The notes beneath the pieces are model-generated. The model was not told the DNA's origin and did no database searches. It worked only from the letters and a program-made list of their open reading frames with translations. The position numbers and the translations under genes were made by a program. Below, one piece after another: positions 53,504 to 53,717 of a stretch of 53,717 nt of DNA. Origin of the DNA: Paraburkholderia elongata (GTDB lineage Bacteria; Pseudomonadota; Gammaproteobacteria; Burkholderiales; Burkholderiaceae); assembly GCF_013177735.1 (NCBI RefSeq), contig NZ_WOEZ01000222.1, positions 1 to 53,717 on the forward strand. The letters run 5' to 3'. The number at the start of each line of letters is the position of its first letter. Position 1 is the first letter of the stretch.

Positions 53504-53717
53504 ATGAAACGCAAGCGCAATGTTGCCAAGGCGGCTGAAGCCCCGAAGCTTTCTCGTACTCACGCCCCGGATCACATGCCTCCCGCCGATTGGCAGCGCG
53601 CCTTGCGCCGGCAATTTGGGCGCGAGCAGGTGTTCGGGCTGGAGAATCTCGGGACGGAGCCGTTTTTCTCCGAGTTTCGCGTCGGCAATCCGGAGTCGAA
53701 ATCCAATTATCGTGTGG
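53504..53717 (+). CDS. Probable SNF2/DEAD-type helicase, N-terminal part
   Basis: Open frame from ATG 53504 to the window end, 71 codons seen. It begins MKRKRNVAKAAEAPKLSRTH, then DWQRALRRQFGREQVFGLENLG and TEPFFSEFRVGNPESKSNYRV. This resembles the start of large SNF2-related helicases with a SWIM zinc finger that are found in accessory DNA of beta-proteobacteria; the recognition is from memory of the conserved FFSEFRVGNPxSKSNYRV segment. The helicase motifs themselves would lie outside the window. Confidence 0.6.
   Translation, partial: MKRKRNVAKAAEAPKLSRTHAPDHMPPADWQRALRRQFGREQVFGLENLGTEPFFSEFRVGNPESKSNYRV

Overview
The window is GC-rich, densely packed chromosomal DNA of a beta-proteobacterium of the Burkholderia/Paraburkholderia type. 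That call rests on the conserved gene order recN-nadK-hrcA-hemH-hslR-grpE-dnaK-dnaJ, the block perM-like/hda/HAD/pcnB/folK/dNK/panB, and yhdP/nit/tldD followed by aroG, with protein sequences typical of that group. Positions 1 to about 44 kb look like core genome. From about 44 kb rightwards the window becomes accessory, and after a tRNA-Lys fragment at 48.3 kb it looks like part of an integrated element with mobile-DNA debris.

Layout. 0-3.2 kb: two FAD-linked 2-hydroxyacid dehydrogenases (glcD and a D-lactate dehydrogenase-like gene). 3.4-5.3 kb: cobalamin adenosyltransferase and flavohaemoglobin hmp behind an NsrR-like operator. 5.3-6.1 kb: a HigBA-type toxin-antitoxin pair with a palindrome over its -10 box. 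6.1-7.6 kb: aroG (DAHP synthase) with a previously unlisted 22-codon Phe/Tyr-rich leader peptide and a perfect attenuator hairpin. 7.6-14.5 kb: tldD, a nitrilase-family amidase and the large AsmA-like yhdP, all on the minus strand. 14.7-20.3 kb: glnE, recN, nadK. 20.7-28.3 kb: heat-shock cluster with hrcA, hemH, hslR, grpE (textbook sigma-32 promoter), a half-length thioredoxin relic, dnaK and dnaJ. 28.3-34.9 kb: a pabB-pabC fusion, then panB, a deoxynucleoside kinase, folK, pcnB, a HAD phosphatase and hda, transcribed leftwards with several ATGA overlaps. 35.8-43.6 kb: an AI-2E/PerM transporter, purM, miaA, mutL, a DedA protein, an MscS channel and a small membrane protein.

Accessory part. 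43.9-46.4 kb holds a RidA-family protein, a DUF3303 protein and a divergent PLP-dependent threonine/serine dehydratase; the enamine made by the dehydratase is the known substrate type of RidA. 46.5-48.2 kb is a cobalt-type nitrile hydratase operon (alpha, beta, accessory protein) without an amidase in view. At 48.27-48.32 kb lies the 3' part of a tRNA-Lys with its own terminator, the usual scar of site-specific integration; its truncated side faces right, so the inserted DNA should be the stretch from 48.3 kb to beyond the window end. That stretch holds an SDR oxidoreductase divergent from an AraC regulator, a roughly 0.76-kb group II intron with an intact domain V but no reverse transcriptase, placed between perfect 20-bp inverted repeats, one conserved hypothetical gene, and at the right edge the start of a probable SNF2/DEAD-type helicase gene.

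The observations most worth following up are the aroG attenuator, the ORF-less group II intron inside an inverted-repeat element, the tRNA-Lys att scar, and the extended palindrome over the hmp operator and ribosome binding site. No searches or folding programs could be run; family names come from motif recognition and gene order.
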